Numbered from the stretch's first letter, positions 8,090 through 17,097 are shown. The stretch: 53,248 bases of DNA from Bordetella parapertussis (GCA_945872285.1 CAMBZR010000016.1:1-53248); one strand, 5' to 3'. The notes: a model not told the origin generated them from the sequence alone. Translations and numbers: made by a program.

Positions 8090-9069
8090 CTTTTCTGCAT
8101 ACGGATATATTGCTCGATCACAGCCTGATACGACGTATCGGGCTGCAATCCAAAACGGTGGGTGCGCTCGCAATCAAACGTTGACGGCCAGCCACCCACA
8201 ATTTTCGCGATTGCTGGATCAGGCTTGACGGTCACCAGACTCGCGACGTCTTTACCTGCAACCTGCTCAAGCGCCTGAAGCATTTGCCCGACGGTCACAG
8301 TCAAGGCCGGTAAATTCAGCGCGGTACGACCACCAAAGGCTTCGCGCGTGGCTTCGGCAACCGCCAAGATCCCGGTAATCGTCGTCTCGGGCGAAGATAG
8401 CGCCACTGCGGTCGAAAGCTCAACCGGGCACACCGAGGCCACGCCCGCCAAGGGTTCGCGCACAATGCCGGATAGAAAGCTTGAAGCCGCGCCATTGGGC
8501 TTGCCTGGACGCACCGATACTGTCATCAAGCGCGCGACACGCCCATCAATAAATCCTTTGCGCGTGTAATCTGCGATCAGTTGTTCACAAATAAATTTAT
8601 GAATCCCATAGCTTGACTGTGGCGTCGGTAAAGTGCCATCGCGCACCACTGCGCCTAAGGGGATAGCAGGATCCGAGCCAAACACGGCAACCGAACTCGC
8701 AAAGAAAAATAACGCCGCCTGACCCGTTCGAGTGTGTTGAGCACGAACCGCATCAAGCATGCGGCGAGTGGCATCTAAATTTGAACGCAAGCCTAGATCA
8801 AAATCTGCTTCGCACTCACCCGATACCGCAGACGACAAGTGAAATACGGCGTCATAGTCTTTTTCAAAGAGGCCGTCGATGCGTTTCAGTAAATCACCCG
8901 CGTCGACCTTAACCAGCGGATGATTAGCGATGTCTGCATCGCGAGGCGAAGCTAGATCTGTAATCGTCAGTGAGGTCAGTGCGCGACCTTGCAGTGCGCC
9001 GCGCCTGAGCAACGCGCGGGTCAACAGCGTCCCTAAAAAGCCAGCACCACCAGTAATGAGGATGTTCAT
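8086..9069 (-). CDS. denD: D-erythronate dehydrogenase-like NAD-dependent epimerase/dehydratase family enzyme
   Basis: Extended SDR enzyme (327 aa) with an N-terminal NAD motif ITGGAGFLG and the active-site Tyr-x-x-x-Lys in SSYGIHKF. Proteins of this type next to otnC and otnK oxidise D-erythronate to 2-oxo-tetronate. The ATG at 9069 is chosen because GGAG lies seven bases upstream; a longer reading to 9099 adds ten unconserved residues. It is the last gene of the otnK-otnC-denD minus-strand operon. The assignment rests on family plus neighbourhood; the isomerase OtnI, expected in the full erythronate route, is not in this window. Confidence 0.85.
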   Translation of the reverse strand: MNILITGGAGFLGTLLTRALLRRGALQGRALTSLTITDLASPRDADIANHPLVKVDAGDLLKRIDGLFEKDYDAVFHLSSAVSGECEADFDLGLRSNLDATRRMLDAVRAQHTRTGQAALFFFASSVAVFGSDPAIPLGAVVRDGTLPTPQSSYGIHKFICEQLIADYTRKGFIDGRVARLMTVSVRPGKPNGAASSFLSGIVREPLAGVASVCPVELSTAVALSSPETTITGILAVAEATREAFGGRTALNLPALTVTVGQMLQALEQVAGKDVASLVTVKPDPAIAKIVGGWPSTFDCERTHRFGLQPDTSYQAVIEQYIRMQKS

Positions 9070-9097
9070 TTTTTTCTCCGTATTTGTGGGCCTTGGC

Positions 9098-9171
9098 AAG
9101 ACGCCTTGTACGTCTCGCGCAAGGCTTGAATCTTACCAAGACACCTTGAACGTTTCACGCAAGGCTTGAAT
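9098..9171. repeat. Imperfect tandem duplication at the 3' end of otnC
   Basis: Two 34-base copies, 9098-9131 and 9138-9171, with period 40 and four mismatches. The right copy encodes the C-terminal IQALRETFKVSW of OtnC; the left copy lies after the otnC stop codon in the otnC-denD gap and would read IQALRETYKAS. It is a local duplication of coding sequence, partly diverged. Confidence 0.85.
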
Positions 9172-9819
9172 GGCGGCTTCGCTGAGGGGTTGTGCCGTGC
9201 ACTGTCCGCGCAACCAAAGCTTAGCGGTTTCTTCAAGTTCTTCAAGTGTGGCCATGGCAGCAGCGGGAGTCGCACCCCAGACCTGAGGACCCAGACGATC
9301 ACACATCACAGCACGCAGCGTTAGGCCCCGTGCCTGATATTGCGCCACGCGCTGCGCAAGGTGCTCGGCCACCTGAGCGTCACCCGGCAAAAAATAGGGG
9401 ATGAGAGGCACGTGCCCGACTTTCATCACGTAATACGGCGTCAAGGGGGGCACAATATCATCAGGGTGCCATACTCCGCGCAAGGTGAGATCAACCAAAT
9501 AAGACGAATGCGTATGCACCACACACCCCGCACTTGGTACACAGGCATAGATACGGCGATGCAAGGCTATGGTCTTACTCGCGCGCTCACCTGAAATTTG
9601 TTGGCCTTGCTCATTGACCCACGCCAGCGTGTCAGCATCAAGAAACCCCAGACAAGCGTCAGTGGGGGTAATTAAAAATCCACCCCCCTGCTCTGAAGGC
9701 ACGCGCACGCTGATGTTGCCGGTCGAGCCGTGAACGTATCCGCGTTCGAACAGGCTTTTGCCAACTCGGCAAACTTCGTTGCGTAAAAATTCGTTCGCTG
9801 CTTGGATGGATTTAGTCAT
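9133..9819 (-). CDS. otnC: 3-oxo-tetronate 4-phosphate decarboxylase (class II aldolase/adducin family)
   Basis: Class II aldolase-fold enzyme (228 aa) that, in the OtnK pathway, decarboxylates 3-oxo-tetronate 4-phosphate to dihydroxyacetone phosphate. Visible motifs are HGSTGNISVR near residue 30, the metal-binding HTHSS near residue 103 and, further on, PYYVMKVGHVPLIPY. It lies between otnK and denD in the same direction. Its last 13 codons are partly duplicated just downstream of the stop (see repeat at 9098-9171). Family members also include fuculose- and ribulose-phosphate aldolases, but the otnK neighbour makes the decarboxylase role most likely. Confidence 0.88.
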   Translation of the reverse strand: MTKSIQAANEFLRNEVCRVGKSLFERGYVHGSTGNISVRVPSEQGGGFLITPTDACLGFLDADTLAWVNEQGQQISGERASKTIALHRRIYACVPSAGCVVHTHSSYLVDLTLRGVWHPDDIVPPLTPYYVMKVGHVPLIPYFLPGDAQVAEHLAQRVAQYQARGLTLRAVMCDRLGPQVWGATPAAAMATLEELEETAKLWLRGQCTAQPLSEAAIQALRETFKVSW

Positions 9820-9861
9820 GCTGTAAAAATTCTTTCAACGTGTGATGGGATTGAGTCACGC

Positions 9862-11142
9862 TCAGACAATGCAATGAAACGCTTTAGTAAAAAAATCAGG
9901 CGTACCGAAATTGCCAGATTTCAAGGTGATATGCAAAGTGCTGTCAGACACAGCAGTGTGGCCTGCACACCAAGGCACACCGGGGTCAATCTGCGCGCCA
10001 ATTTGTAATTGTGTCATGCCCAAGGCTTGCACGACAGCACCAGAGGTTTCGCCGCCAGCAACGATTAACTGACCGACGCCTTGTCGAACCAAACCAACCG
10101 CAATCTGTGCCAACGTTTGTTCAACAAGTTGACCTGCTCTCTGCACACCGAGTTGCTCTTGAATACTTTTTAGTTCCTCGGGTTCGGCAGTTGAATACAC
10201 AAGCACCGGCCCCTTGCCCAGATGCGTTTGGCATAAGGTAAGCGCCTCAGCCACCACTTGCTCAACGGCCTGAGCCCCTTGCTGCAAGCGCAAGGGGTCC
10301 ACTGCAATGACTGGCAGGCCCGTCGCAAGAAAAGCCGCGACCTGCGCGTTGGTCGCGCGTGAGCAACTACCAGATATGATCGCTTGCAAACCAGTTGCCG
10401 GCGATAAACAAGACGCTTGCTGATTGGGCGTGATACCAAAATTAGCAGGCAGGCCAATCGCTACACCTGAACCCGCAGTGACTAAGGGCATGTCCGATAG
10501 CACAGCACCCAAGCACAGCAAATCAGCGTTACTAACGGCGTCAACCACTGCGATGGCTACCCCCTCGGCGCGCAAGGCTGCAATACGCGCACGGATCGCG
10601 GCTTCGCCTTGCGCAACGACGGTGTAATCAATCAGACCAACCTGATGACGCGTTTGGGGCTTCAACACCCGCACAAGATTCGGGTCTGTCATTGGGGTGA
10701 GCGGATGATCTTGCATACCACTCTCGTGGAGCAGCACCGAGCCCACAAATAAGTAACCTTTAAAAACGGTACGCCCTGCATCCGGAAACGCCGGCGTTGC
10801 AATCGTAAAGTCGGTTTGCAAGGCCGCCATCAACGCGTCAGTGACCGGGCCGATATTGCCTTGAGCCGTCGAATCAAAGGTCGAACAGTATTTGAAATAA
10901 ATTTGCTGCGCGCCTTGCGCCTGCAACCAGTGCAAAGCCGCTACCGACTGCGCGCATGCCTGCGCAGGGGCAATCGTGCGCGACTTAAGCGATACCACCA
11001 CGGCATCAACCTCGGCTTGCAGTGGTTGTGTCGGCACCCCGATCGTCTGGACGACTCGCATTCCTGCTCGCACCAGATTATTGGCCAGATCCGTCGCGCC
11101 CGTGAAGTCGTCAGCAATACAGCCAAGTAAGATTTTTTTCAT
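9862..11142 (-). CDS. otnK: 3-oxo-tetronate kinase (four-carbon acid sugar kinase, DUF1537 family)
   Basis: Phosphorylates a four-carbon 3-oxo acid at C4 with ATP before decarboxylation by OtnC. From the ATG at 11142 the protein is 426 aa. The N-terminal domain opens with GCIADDFTGATDLANNLV and the C-terminal nucleotide-binding domain carries VAGGETSGAVVQALG, both typical of the family. The frame can be read upstream to a TTG at 11181, but this adds 13 residues before the conserved start. It is the first gene of otnK-otnC-denD; the 273-base gap to the divergent hydro-lyase gene presumably holds promoters for both. Confidence 0.9.
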   Translation of the reverse strand: MKKILLGCIADDFTGATDLANNLVRAGMRVVQTIGVPTQPLQAEVDAVVVSLKSRTIAPAQACAQSVAALHWLQAQGAQQIYFKYCSTFDSTAQGNIGPVTDALMAALQTDFTIATPAFPDAGRTVFKGYLFVGSVLLHESGMQDHPLTPMTDPNLVRVLKPQTRHQVGLIDYTVVAQGEAAIRARIAALRAEGVAIAVVDAVSNADLLCLGAVLSDMPLVTAGSGVAIGLPANFGITPNQQASCLSPATGLQAIISGSCSRATNAQVAAFLATGLPVIAVDPLRLQQGAQAVEQVVAEALTLCQTHLGKGPVLVYSTAEPEELKSIQEQLGVQRAGQLVEQTLAQIAVGLVRQGVGQLIVAGGETSGAVVQALGMTQLQIGAQIDPGVPWCAGHTAVSDSTLHITLKSGNFGTPDFFTKAFHCIV

Positions 11143-11201
11143 CGTTTTGCGCAGGCAAGGTTGTAGTGGGCTTGGGATCAAAGTATAGCCTTGGCGCCAG
11201 G

Positions 11202-11247
11202 CTGCCTCTGGCGGGGGATTTCATCTTCGCGACACTGCCTCTGGCGG
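11202..11247. repeat. Short direct repeat in the otnK / hydro-lyase intergenic region
   Basis: CTGCCTCTGGCGG occurs at 11202-11214 and again at 11235-11247, period 33, each followed by a G-rich run. It follows the palindrome-like TTGGCGCCAG (11191-11200). The region lies between two divergent genes, so the repeats could be part of their control region; no regulator is identified. Confidence 0.5.
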
Positions 11248-11415
11248 AGGGCTCCCTATTTACAACCAAGTAAAAATTTCACAATCTGCCTCGGGTATTC
11301 TCCCGTCACAAATGCACGAAAATTTGTCAAAATTAGCTAAACTAAACGCAATAAATAAACACCTCGCTGTGGTTGCTGCATTGCAGAATAACCATAGGCA
11401 CGGAGACAAAACAAC

Positions 11416-13380
11416 ATGACAGCTATCACCTTTGCCCCACGCATTCTGTATCTCAGCCAAAGTCTAGAAGCGGTACGCGTGCAACTCGCTGGCGTTCGCC
11501 TGACGCGAGCCGCCGCGAGTCCCTTACGCGACGACATCTCAACCGACGAAATCTCGCCACTGCCGATCATGGTGCACTTCGATGAAACGCTTGGGCGCTA
11601 TCCCTACACGGGCTACACCGTCGCTGGCCATCAACCGATTGGCGTTGGGGCAATTCAACAAGCGCAAATTGAGGTGGTGGTGGGCGGCAAACGCTATGGC
11701 AAGGGCAGCTCACGCGAACACAGTCCGGTCGCCGAACAAGCGGCCGGAGTTCGCTTAATTATCGCCGAAAGTTTTGAACGCATCTATCGACAAAATGCCG
11801 ACAATCTTGGCTTGTTTACCTCAACCAATTTTGGCTTACTTGAGCGCATCACACGCGCAGAGGTAATCGAACTTGAAGAGCTGCTTGAAGGGCGCGATGC
11901 CGTTGCCGCAGCGATTTTGCGGGCGGGTGGTTTGCTCAACTATGGCCAGGCACGCTTAAAAGCAATACCTAAAAAACCGCTGGTACTGAAGCAATCCCTC
12001 ACTCTTTTTGAAAAAATCATCGCGCGGCATTTGCTACCAACTGAAGACGCGCCGGCTTGGTTGCTGCCCGGTGAAGGTGGTTTCGTGCAAGCGGATCTGC
12101 GCTTCATACATGAGTACTACACAGGGATGTGTGCCCATGCGCTCAAGCGCCAATTTGGTCAAGCGCTAGCGTTACACGATTCAGCGAGCATCGTGTGTTT
12201 TGAAGATCACCTTTCGTATGTCCATCGTAGCCCCGCGCATCTTAAACAAGGCCTGGTGCCCGCCGTCAATCAGCTTTCAAAAGCACATCGCACGTTTGTT
12301 GCCAGCCATCGTTTGAAAGATCACGGCTATCTGCAAGCGCTTGAAGCGGGCAACGTCAACAACACAGGCTCAGAAGGCATCTCGCACGCGTTGATGGCCG
12401 AGAACTATGCCTGTCCCGGACAGCTGATCGCCGGCACCGACTCACATACCCCGCACAGCGGCGCGCTTGGCTGCGTGGCGTTTGGGGTCGGCACGACCGA
12501 TATGGCCAACGCCTTTGTCACCGGTGCCGTGCGCTTCACCATGCCCGAGAGTTTGCGCATCAATGTGTCAGGCCCTCTACCCGCAGGCGTATCCGCCAAG
12601 GACGTCGTCTTGCATTTGCTAGCTGAGCCAAGCATTCGGGCCGGCGGTGGCGTGGGCAAAGTCTTTGAATTTGGTGGTGAGGCGGTTAGAGCAATGTCAA
12701 TCGACGAACGTGCCACGCTGACGAATATGACGGCCGAACTCGGTGGCTTTACTGGGATCGTCGAACCTGACGAACAAACCGTACGCTTTATCAAAGAGCG
12801 CCGTGGCGTTGACTTTGTCATTGAGCCGTGGATGAAGAGCGACTCAGGCGCCGCCTATGCACGCACGATTCATATCGATGGCACACGCCTAGCGCCCATG
12901 GTGGCACGGCCGGGCGACCCGGGTAACGGCGTCGCGCTTGATACGCTCGCCGAACGACCAAAGATTGACATCGCCTATGGAGGGTCGTGCACCGCCGGTA
13001 AACGTGAAGATTTCGATCAATATCACGCGGTCTTAGCCTGGGCTGCCAACAAGGGGCTCAAGGCAGCCCCCGGCGTGACGTTATTTTTACAAGCGGGCAC
13101 ACAGGGCGTGCGCGACTATTGCTCGGCGCAAGGCTACCTCACAACCTTCGAAGCGGTTGGTGCCGAGTTTTTGCAGCCTGCGTGCGGTGCCTGTGCAAAC
13201 TGCGGTCCGGGCTCATCGTCTGAAGCCGAGCAAGTAACTGTCAGCGCCATTAATCGTAATTTTCCAGGGCGTTCGGGTCCAGGGCAAGTGTGGTTGGCCA
13301 GCCCGGCAACGGTTGCCGCCAGCGCCATTGCAGGCAAGTTAGTGTCTTTTGCTGAACTGCAAGCGAGCCATTCACATTGA
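11416..13380 (+). CDS. Single-chain aconitase-superfamily hydro-lyase with LeuD-like domain first
   Basis: Iron-sulfur hydro-lyase of 654 aa. Residues about 30-150 resemble the swivelling small subunit of 3-isopropylmalate dehydratase (DDISTDEISP, then YGKGSSREHSPVAEQAAGVR). Residues about 230-650 resemble the catalytic large subunit (AGTDSHTPHSGALGCVAFGVG). The cluster ligands look complete: Cys525 in GGSCTAG, then Cys590 and Cys593 in PACGACANC (Cys596 is an extra nearby cysteine). The tail INRNFPGRSG is also aconitase-like. The small domain precedes the large one, as in AcnB, but there is no HEAT domain. GGAG lies eleven bases before the ATG. It is followed by an Old Yellow Enzyme gene. 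Substrate unknown; a dicarboxylic or tricarboxylic hydroxyacid is expected. Confidence 0.87.
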   Translation: MTAITFAPRILYLSQSLEAVRVQLAGVRLTRAAASPLRDDISTDEISPLPIMVHFDETLGRYPYTGYTVAGHQPIGVGAIQQAQIEVVVGGKRYGKGSSREHSPVAEQAAGVRLIIAESFERIYRQNADNLGLFTSTNFGLLERITRAEVIELEELLEGRDAVAAAILRAGGLLNYGQARLKAIPKKPLVLKQSLTLFEKIIARHLLPTEDAPAWLLPGEGGFVQADLRFIHEYYTGMCAHALKRQFGQALALHDSASIVCFEDHLSYVHRSPAHLKQGLVPAVNQLSKAHRTFVASHRLKDHGYLQALEAGNVNNTGSEGISHALMAENYACPGQLIAGTDSHTPHSGALGCVAFGVGTTDMANAFVTGAVRFTMPESLRINVSGPLPAGVSAKDVVLHLLAEPSIRAGGGVGKVFEFGGEAVRAMSIDERATLTNMTAELGGFTGIVEPDEQTVRFIKERRGVDFVIEPWMKSDSGAAYARTIHIDGTRLAPMVARPGDPGNGVALDTLAERPKIDIAYGGSCTAGKREDFDQYHAVLAWAANKGLKAAPGVTLFLQAGTQGVRDYCSAQGYLTTFEAVGAEFLQPACGACANCGPGSSSEAEQVTVSAINRNFPGRSGPGQVWLASPATVAASAIAGKLVSFAELQASHSH

Positions 13381-13386
13381 AGGTCT

Positions 13387-13421
13387 GAAACTGGAGGTCA
13401 GTTTCGCTTGGGCGCCAAGCG
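13387..13421. terminator. Two consecutive perfect hairpins after the hydro-lyase gene
   Basis: GAAACTG-GAGGT-CAGTTTC (13387-13405) is immediately followed by CGCTTGG-GCG-CCAAGCG (13405-13421), sharing one base. Both have 7-base perfect arms. No T-run follows, so this is not a classical intrinsic terminator; it may stabilise the 3' end or attenuate read-through into the downstream gene. Confidence 0.4.
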
Positions 13422-13519
13422 AACGGCGCTGGTGCTAGACTGCGAAGCTGACCAACTTGCGAGCATGCTCGCGCCCCGTTAGCATTGGGTTTATCTATCA
13501 TTTACAGGAACAATATCGC

Positions 13520-14632
13520 ATGAGCCAGCTGTTTACCCCCCTCCAAGTCGGCCCACTCAAACTCGTCAATCGCATCGTTGTTGCCCCGATGTGCCAATAC
13601 ATGGCTGACGACGGGCTTGCCACTGACTGGCACACCATTCATCTTGGTCAAATGGCGTTATCAGGCGCTGGCCTGTTGATCATCGAAGCAACCGGAGTCG
13701 AAGCCGTTGGTCGAATTACGCATGGCTGTATGGGTTTGTATTCGGATGCGCACGAAGCAGCTCTGAAAAAAGTTATTGATTCTGTGCGCAAATACTCTGA
13801 CATGCCAATCATGATTCAGCTCGCTCACGCTGGTCGCAAAGCGTCAAGCTATCGCCCCTGGGAGGGCGGTCAGCTGCAAGCACCGGCAGACGGCGGTTGG
13901 GAAGTTGCAGGCCCCTCTGCGATCCCACAACTCCCTAACGAGGCAGCTCCTAAGGCATTTGAACTCGCCGATCTGAAGCGTATTCGCGAGGCGTATGTCG
14001 ATGCGGCCAAACGCTCAATCCGAATCGGTTTTGATGGTATTGAACTGCATAGCGCCCACGGCTATCTGTTGCATCAATTTTTATCTCCGATTTCAAACCA
14101 GCGCACCGATGCGTATGGCGGCTCGCTTGAAAATCGCATGCGGTTTCCGCTTGAGGTCTTCAAAGCCGTGCGCGACGTCACACCGGCCAACGTATGCCTG
14201 GGTCTGCGAATTTCGGGCACTGACTGGGTTGAGGGCGGCTGGACAGCCGAAGACAGTATCGTCTTTGGTCGTGCAATCAAAGCCCTTGGCTGCGACTTTA
14301 TCGATGTCTCAAGCGGCGGGGTCTCACCCAAGCAACAAATCACGCTTGGGCCAAAATACCAAGTTCCACTGGCCACGCAAATCAAAAACGGCACAGGCTT
14401 ACTCACGATGGCCGTTGGCTTAATTAATGAGCCTCAAGAGGCTGAAGACATTATTGTGAATGGCGAAGCGGATATGGTGGCGCTTGCGCGTGGCATGCTG
14501 TTTGACCCACGCTGGCCCTGGCATGCTGCCGCACATCTTGGCGCACAAGTGCAAGTCGCCAAGCCTTATTGGCGATCACAGCCGCGTGGTTTAAGCACGC
14601 TGTTTGGCGACATCAAGACGGGTGGTCGTTAG
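13520..14632 (+). CDS. NADH:flavin oxidoreductase, Old Yellow Enzyme family (XenA/YqjM-like)
   Basis: FMN-dependent ene-reductase (370 aa) that reduces activated C=C bonds with NAD(P)H. The XenA/YqjM subclass is shown by the redox-tuning Cys25 in APMCQYMADDG and the substrate-binding pair in ELHSAHGYLLHQF. Other family marks are QLAHAGRKAS and RTDAYGGSLENR. The ATG at 13520 starts the conserved protein and has AGGA ten bases upstream; a longer frame from 13457 adds unconserved residues that overlap the hairpin-rich gap. Same strand as the hydro-lyase, 139 bases downstream. The physiological substrate is unknown. Confidence 0.92.
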   Translation: MSQLFTPLQVGPLKLVNRIVVAPMCQYMADDGLATDWHTIHLGQMALSGAGLLIIEATGVEAVGRITHGCMGLYSDAHEAALKKVIDSVRKYSDMPIMIQLAHAGRKASSYRPWEGGQLQAPADGGWEVAGPSAIPQLPNEAAPKAFELADLKRIREAYVDAAKRSIRIGFDGIELHSAHGYLLHQFLSPISNQRTDAYGGSLENRMRFPLEVFKAVRDVTPANVCLGLRISGTDWVEGGWTAEDSIVFGRAIKALGCDFIDVSSGGVSPKQQITLGPKYQVPLATQIKNGTGLLTMAVGLINEPQEAEDIIVNGEADMVALARGMLFDPRWPWHAAAHLGAQVQVAKPYWRSQPRGLSTLFGDIKTGGR

Positions 14633-14714
14633 TCGCCTGCTTGCACACAACTGTCCTTGAAGGTCGTTCGTTGCACAGACCGCGCGAACGATCACTTCAG
14701 GCAGCAACGGCGTA

Positions 14715-15197
14715 TCAATCTCTAAAGTTATTAAACTGCAAGGGCAACTCGACCTCTGCTTTTTTTAGCAACGCAATGGCGTCTTGCAGGTCGTCACGCT
14801 TTTTACCTGTGACGCGCAATTTTTCGCCGGTGATTTGAGTTTCGACTTTAAGTTTGGCTTCTTTAATCGATGCAATCAATTTTTTAGAAATAGGTTGCTC
14901 GATGCCCTGCTTGATCGTCACCTTTTGACGCGCGCCCCCTAGGTTTTCGAGCGGGTCAGCGACATCCAAACACCGAGTATCAATCCCTCGCGCACTTAAC
15001 CGGGCACGCAAGATATCGAGCATTTGCTTGAGCTGAAACGCACTGCCCGCAATTTGGGTGACCACAAAGCCTTCAAGCTCAAACTTGGCATCTGTGCCCT
15101 TGAAATCAAAGCGAGTGCTGAGTTCACGATTGGCCTGATCCACCGCGTTGGTCAGTTCGTGTTTGTCGACTTCAGAAACAACATCAAAAGAGGGCAT
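14715..15197 (-). CDS. yajQ: YajQ family nucleotide-binding protein
   Basis: Small cytoplasmic protein (160 aa) of the YajQ family, of which a member binds cyclic di-GMP and affects transcription. The family pattern is clear: MPSFDVVSEVDKHELTNAV at the start, RFDFKG near residue 30, and VTGKKRDDLQDAIALL and the C-terminal LPLQFNNFRD. The ATG at 15197 matches the family start; a longer frame to 15242 adds 15 unrelated residues. It converges with the Old Yellow Enzyme gene. The gap (14633-14714) contains an inverted repeat TCGTTCG/CGAACGA (14664-14670 and 14685-14691). Confidence 0.93.
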   Translation of the reverse strand: MPSFDVVSEVDKHELTNAVDQANRELSTRFDFKGTDAKFELEGFVVTQIAGSAFQLKQMLDILRARLSARGIDTRCLDVADPLENLGGARQKVTIKQGIEQPISKKLIASIKEAKLKVETQITGEKLRVTGKKRDDLQDAIALLKKAEVELPLQFNNFRD

Positions 15198-15286
15198 GGC
15201 CGTGTTCCTAGCAAAAGAATTAAGTCGTATTTTAGGATACATTAGCCTTAGAATGTCGTGAAGCTCACTTCTACTGAGAGACCCCT

Positions 15287-16150
15287 ATGGCCGACTGCGC
15301 CGGCGTCATCGCCCAACTGTTCATTTATCCAATCAAATCGTGCGGGGGTATCGAAGTCACACAGGCACAGCTCACAGCAACTGGCCTGAGTATGGACCGC
15401 GAATGGATGATCGTCGATCAAGACGGCATGTTTTTAACGCAACGCCAGATCCCGCATATGGTGTGGATCACACCGGCGCTCACGCCTACCGCGTTGACGC
15501 TCTCGGCACCCGGAGTCGCCCCTGTGAGCATTGCGCTTGAGCTGCCTAGCAGCCCTAAAACTGTGACCGTCTGGCGTGACACGCTGCTCGGTGACGACCA
15601 GGGTGATGCGGTTGCACAGTGGCTGGATCGCTATCTTGCCGTGCCTGGCAAACACTATCGCTTAATACGCTTTTCAAAACAAGCGCGCCGCCTATCGGCA
15701 CTTGACTGGACAAAAGGCGTTGAAGCCGTCAACAAGTTTAGTGACGGCTTCGCTGTTCAAGTCGTAACGCAAAGCGCCCTCGATGAACTCAACACGCGCT
15801 TGAGTACGCAAGGCCACGCTGTGGTCTCGATGTCGCGCTTCAGGCCTAATATTGTGCTCGAGCAGCTTGAGGCGCACACCGAAGACCACCTAAGCGATCT
15901 CACCATTCACACCAAGCAAGGGCAGGCACAACTGCACTTAGTCAAGCCCTGCCCGCGCTGCGCGATCCCTGATATCAACCCCCACACGGCAATCTCGTCG
16001 CCCGAAGTCAACGATACCCTTCGACCCTATCGCACCTTAGCGCGAGTCGATGGCGCGATCTGTTTTGGCATGAATGGCATTGTGCACACGGGCGTTGGGC
16101 AGACACTCGCAGTCGGTCAACAGGCCGAAGGTAATTTTTCTTTTGATTAA
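15287..16150 (+). CDS. MOSC domain-containing protein (YcbX/MOCS3-like)
   Basis: Protein of 287 aa with an N-terminal MOSC beta-barrel domain (IYPIKSCGGIEV, then GLSMDREWMIVD) and a C-terminal MOSC domain containing the conserved cysteine in VKPCPRCAIPDIN. MOSC proteins bind molybdenum cofactor or transfer sulfur and take part in N-hydroxylated base detoxification or amidoxime reduction. No iron-sulfur ferredoxin domain is attached, so an external electron donor is needed. It overlaps or abuts the following M23 peptidase gene. A functional link with the molybdenum hydroxylase further right (19.3-23.8 kb) is possible but only by cofactor type. Confidence 0.9.
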   Translation: MADCAGVIAQLFIYPIKSCGGIEVTQAQLTATGLSMDREWMIVDQDGMFLTQRQIPHMVWITPALTPTALTLSAPGVAPVSIALELPSSPKTVTVWRDTLLGDDQGDAVAQWLDRYLAVPGKHYRLIRFSKQARRLSALDWTKGVEAVNKFSDGFAVQVVTQSALDELNTRLSTQGHAVVSMSRFRPNIVLEQLEAHTEDHLSDLTIHTKQGQAQLHLVKPCPRCAIPDINPHTAISSPEVNDTLRPYRTLARVDGAICFGMNGIVHTGVGQTLAVGQQAEGNFSFD

Positions 16151-17021
16151 TGTGCGTTTGTTGCGCGGCGTTGCCACAACACTTACCCAACTTTGCCTAG
16201 GTATTTTTTTAACGGGCGCACTGTTCGGTGCTCAGGCGGCTCCTCTGACACTCCAAAGCCTGCATCACCCCGTGCCCGGAGGCGTTGCAATTATTGCTCT
16301 GCCCAGCGCCAACCGCATCCCACCCAAAGTCACCTTTCAGCACAAACCTGTTTTAGTCGTTGCAGGGCAAGAGCAAGGTTGGATTGCAGTTGTGGGGCTG
16401 CCGCTTGACACCACAATTCAAACGCAAGTGCTCTTGGTCACAGAGCAGCAAACTAACACTGAGGTCAAATTTGAGGTCAATGATAAAAAATATCGAGAGC
16501 AACGAATCACTGTTAGCAACAGTCGCCATGTCAACCCCTTGGCCGACGACATGGCCCGCATCACTCGAGAGCTTGAACTGCAAAATGCTGCGTATCGGCA
16601 GTTCAGCCCAAATATCCCGAGCAATGTTCTACTGGACGCACCCGTCAAGGGGCCACTCTCAAGCCCCTTTGGCTTGAAACGTTTTTTTAACGGCGAGCCA
16701 AGAGCTCCGCACTCAGGCTTAGACTTTGCTGTACCAACGGGTACGCCAGTCGCCGCGCCCGCAGCCGGCAAAGTGATCCTGACAGGTGATTATTTTTTTA
16801 ATGGCAACACCGTCTTTTTAGACCACGGTCAGGGCTTGATCACCATGTACTGCCATCTTTCGGTGATTGATGTCAAAGTGGGGGACACCCTTGCACGCGG
16901 GCAAGTGCTGGGCAAAGTAGGTGCCACCGGTCGGGTCACCGGGGCACATCTGCACTGGAATGTCAGCTTAAACGACGCCCGAGTCGATCCGGCGATCTTT
17001 ATCGGACAGTTCAAGCCCTGA
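16143..17021 (+). CDS. M23 family metallopeptidase (LytM domain), exported
   Basis: Zinc peptidase that cleaves peptidoglycan crosslinks or activates amidases. The C-terminal LytM domain (about residues 190-290) has the zinc motifs HSGLDFAVP and GAHLHWNV, plus YCHLSV, so it looks catalytically competent. An N-terminal signal peptide is visible: a basic start VRLLRG, a hydrophobic core and a probable cleavage after AQA. The start is uncertain: TTG at 16143 has GAAGG eleven bases upstream and overlaps the MOSC gene by 8 bases; GTG at 16152 gives an equally good signal peptide. A longer frame from 16074 lacks sense as a leader. Confidence 0.88.
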   Translation: MINVRLLRGVATTLTQLCLGIFLTGALFGAQAAPLTLQSLHHPVPGGVAIIALPSANRIPPKVTFQHKPVLVVAGQEQGWIAVVGLPLDTTIQTQVLLVTEQQTNTEVKFEVNDKKYREQRITVSNSRHVNPLADDMARITRELELQNAAYRQFSPNIPSNVLLDAPVKGPLSSPFGLKRFFNGEPRAPHSGLDFAVPTGTPVAAPAAGKVILTGDYFFNGNTVFLDHGQGLITMYCHLSVIDVKVGDTLARGQVLGKVGATGRVTGAHLHWNVSLNDARVDPAIFIGQFKP

Positions 17022-17097
17022 GTCAGGTTTGTGCGCCGATACAGTCTGTCGTGCGTAATACGGAGCCAGCGCAACGCGGAAAAACTCTGTCATGAAC

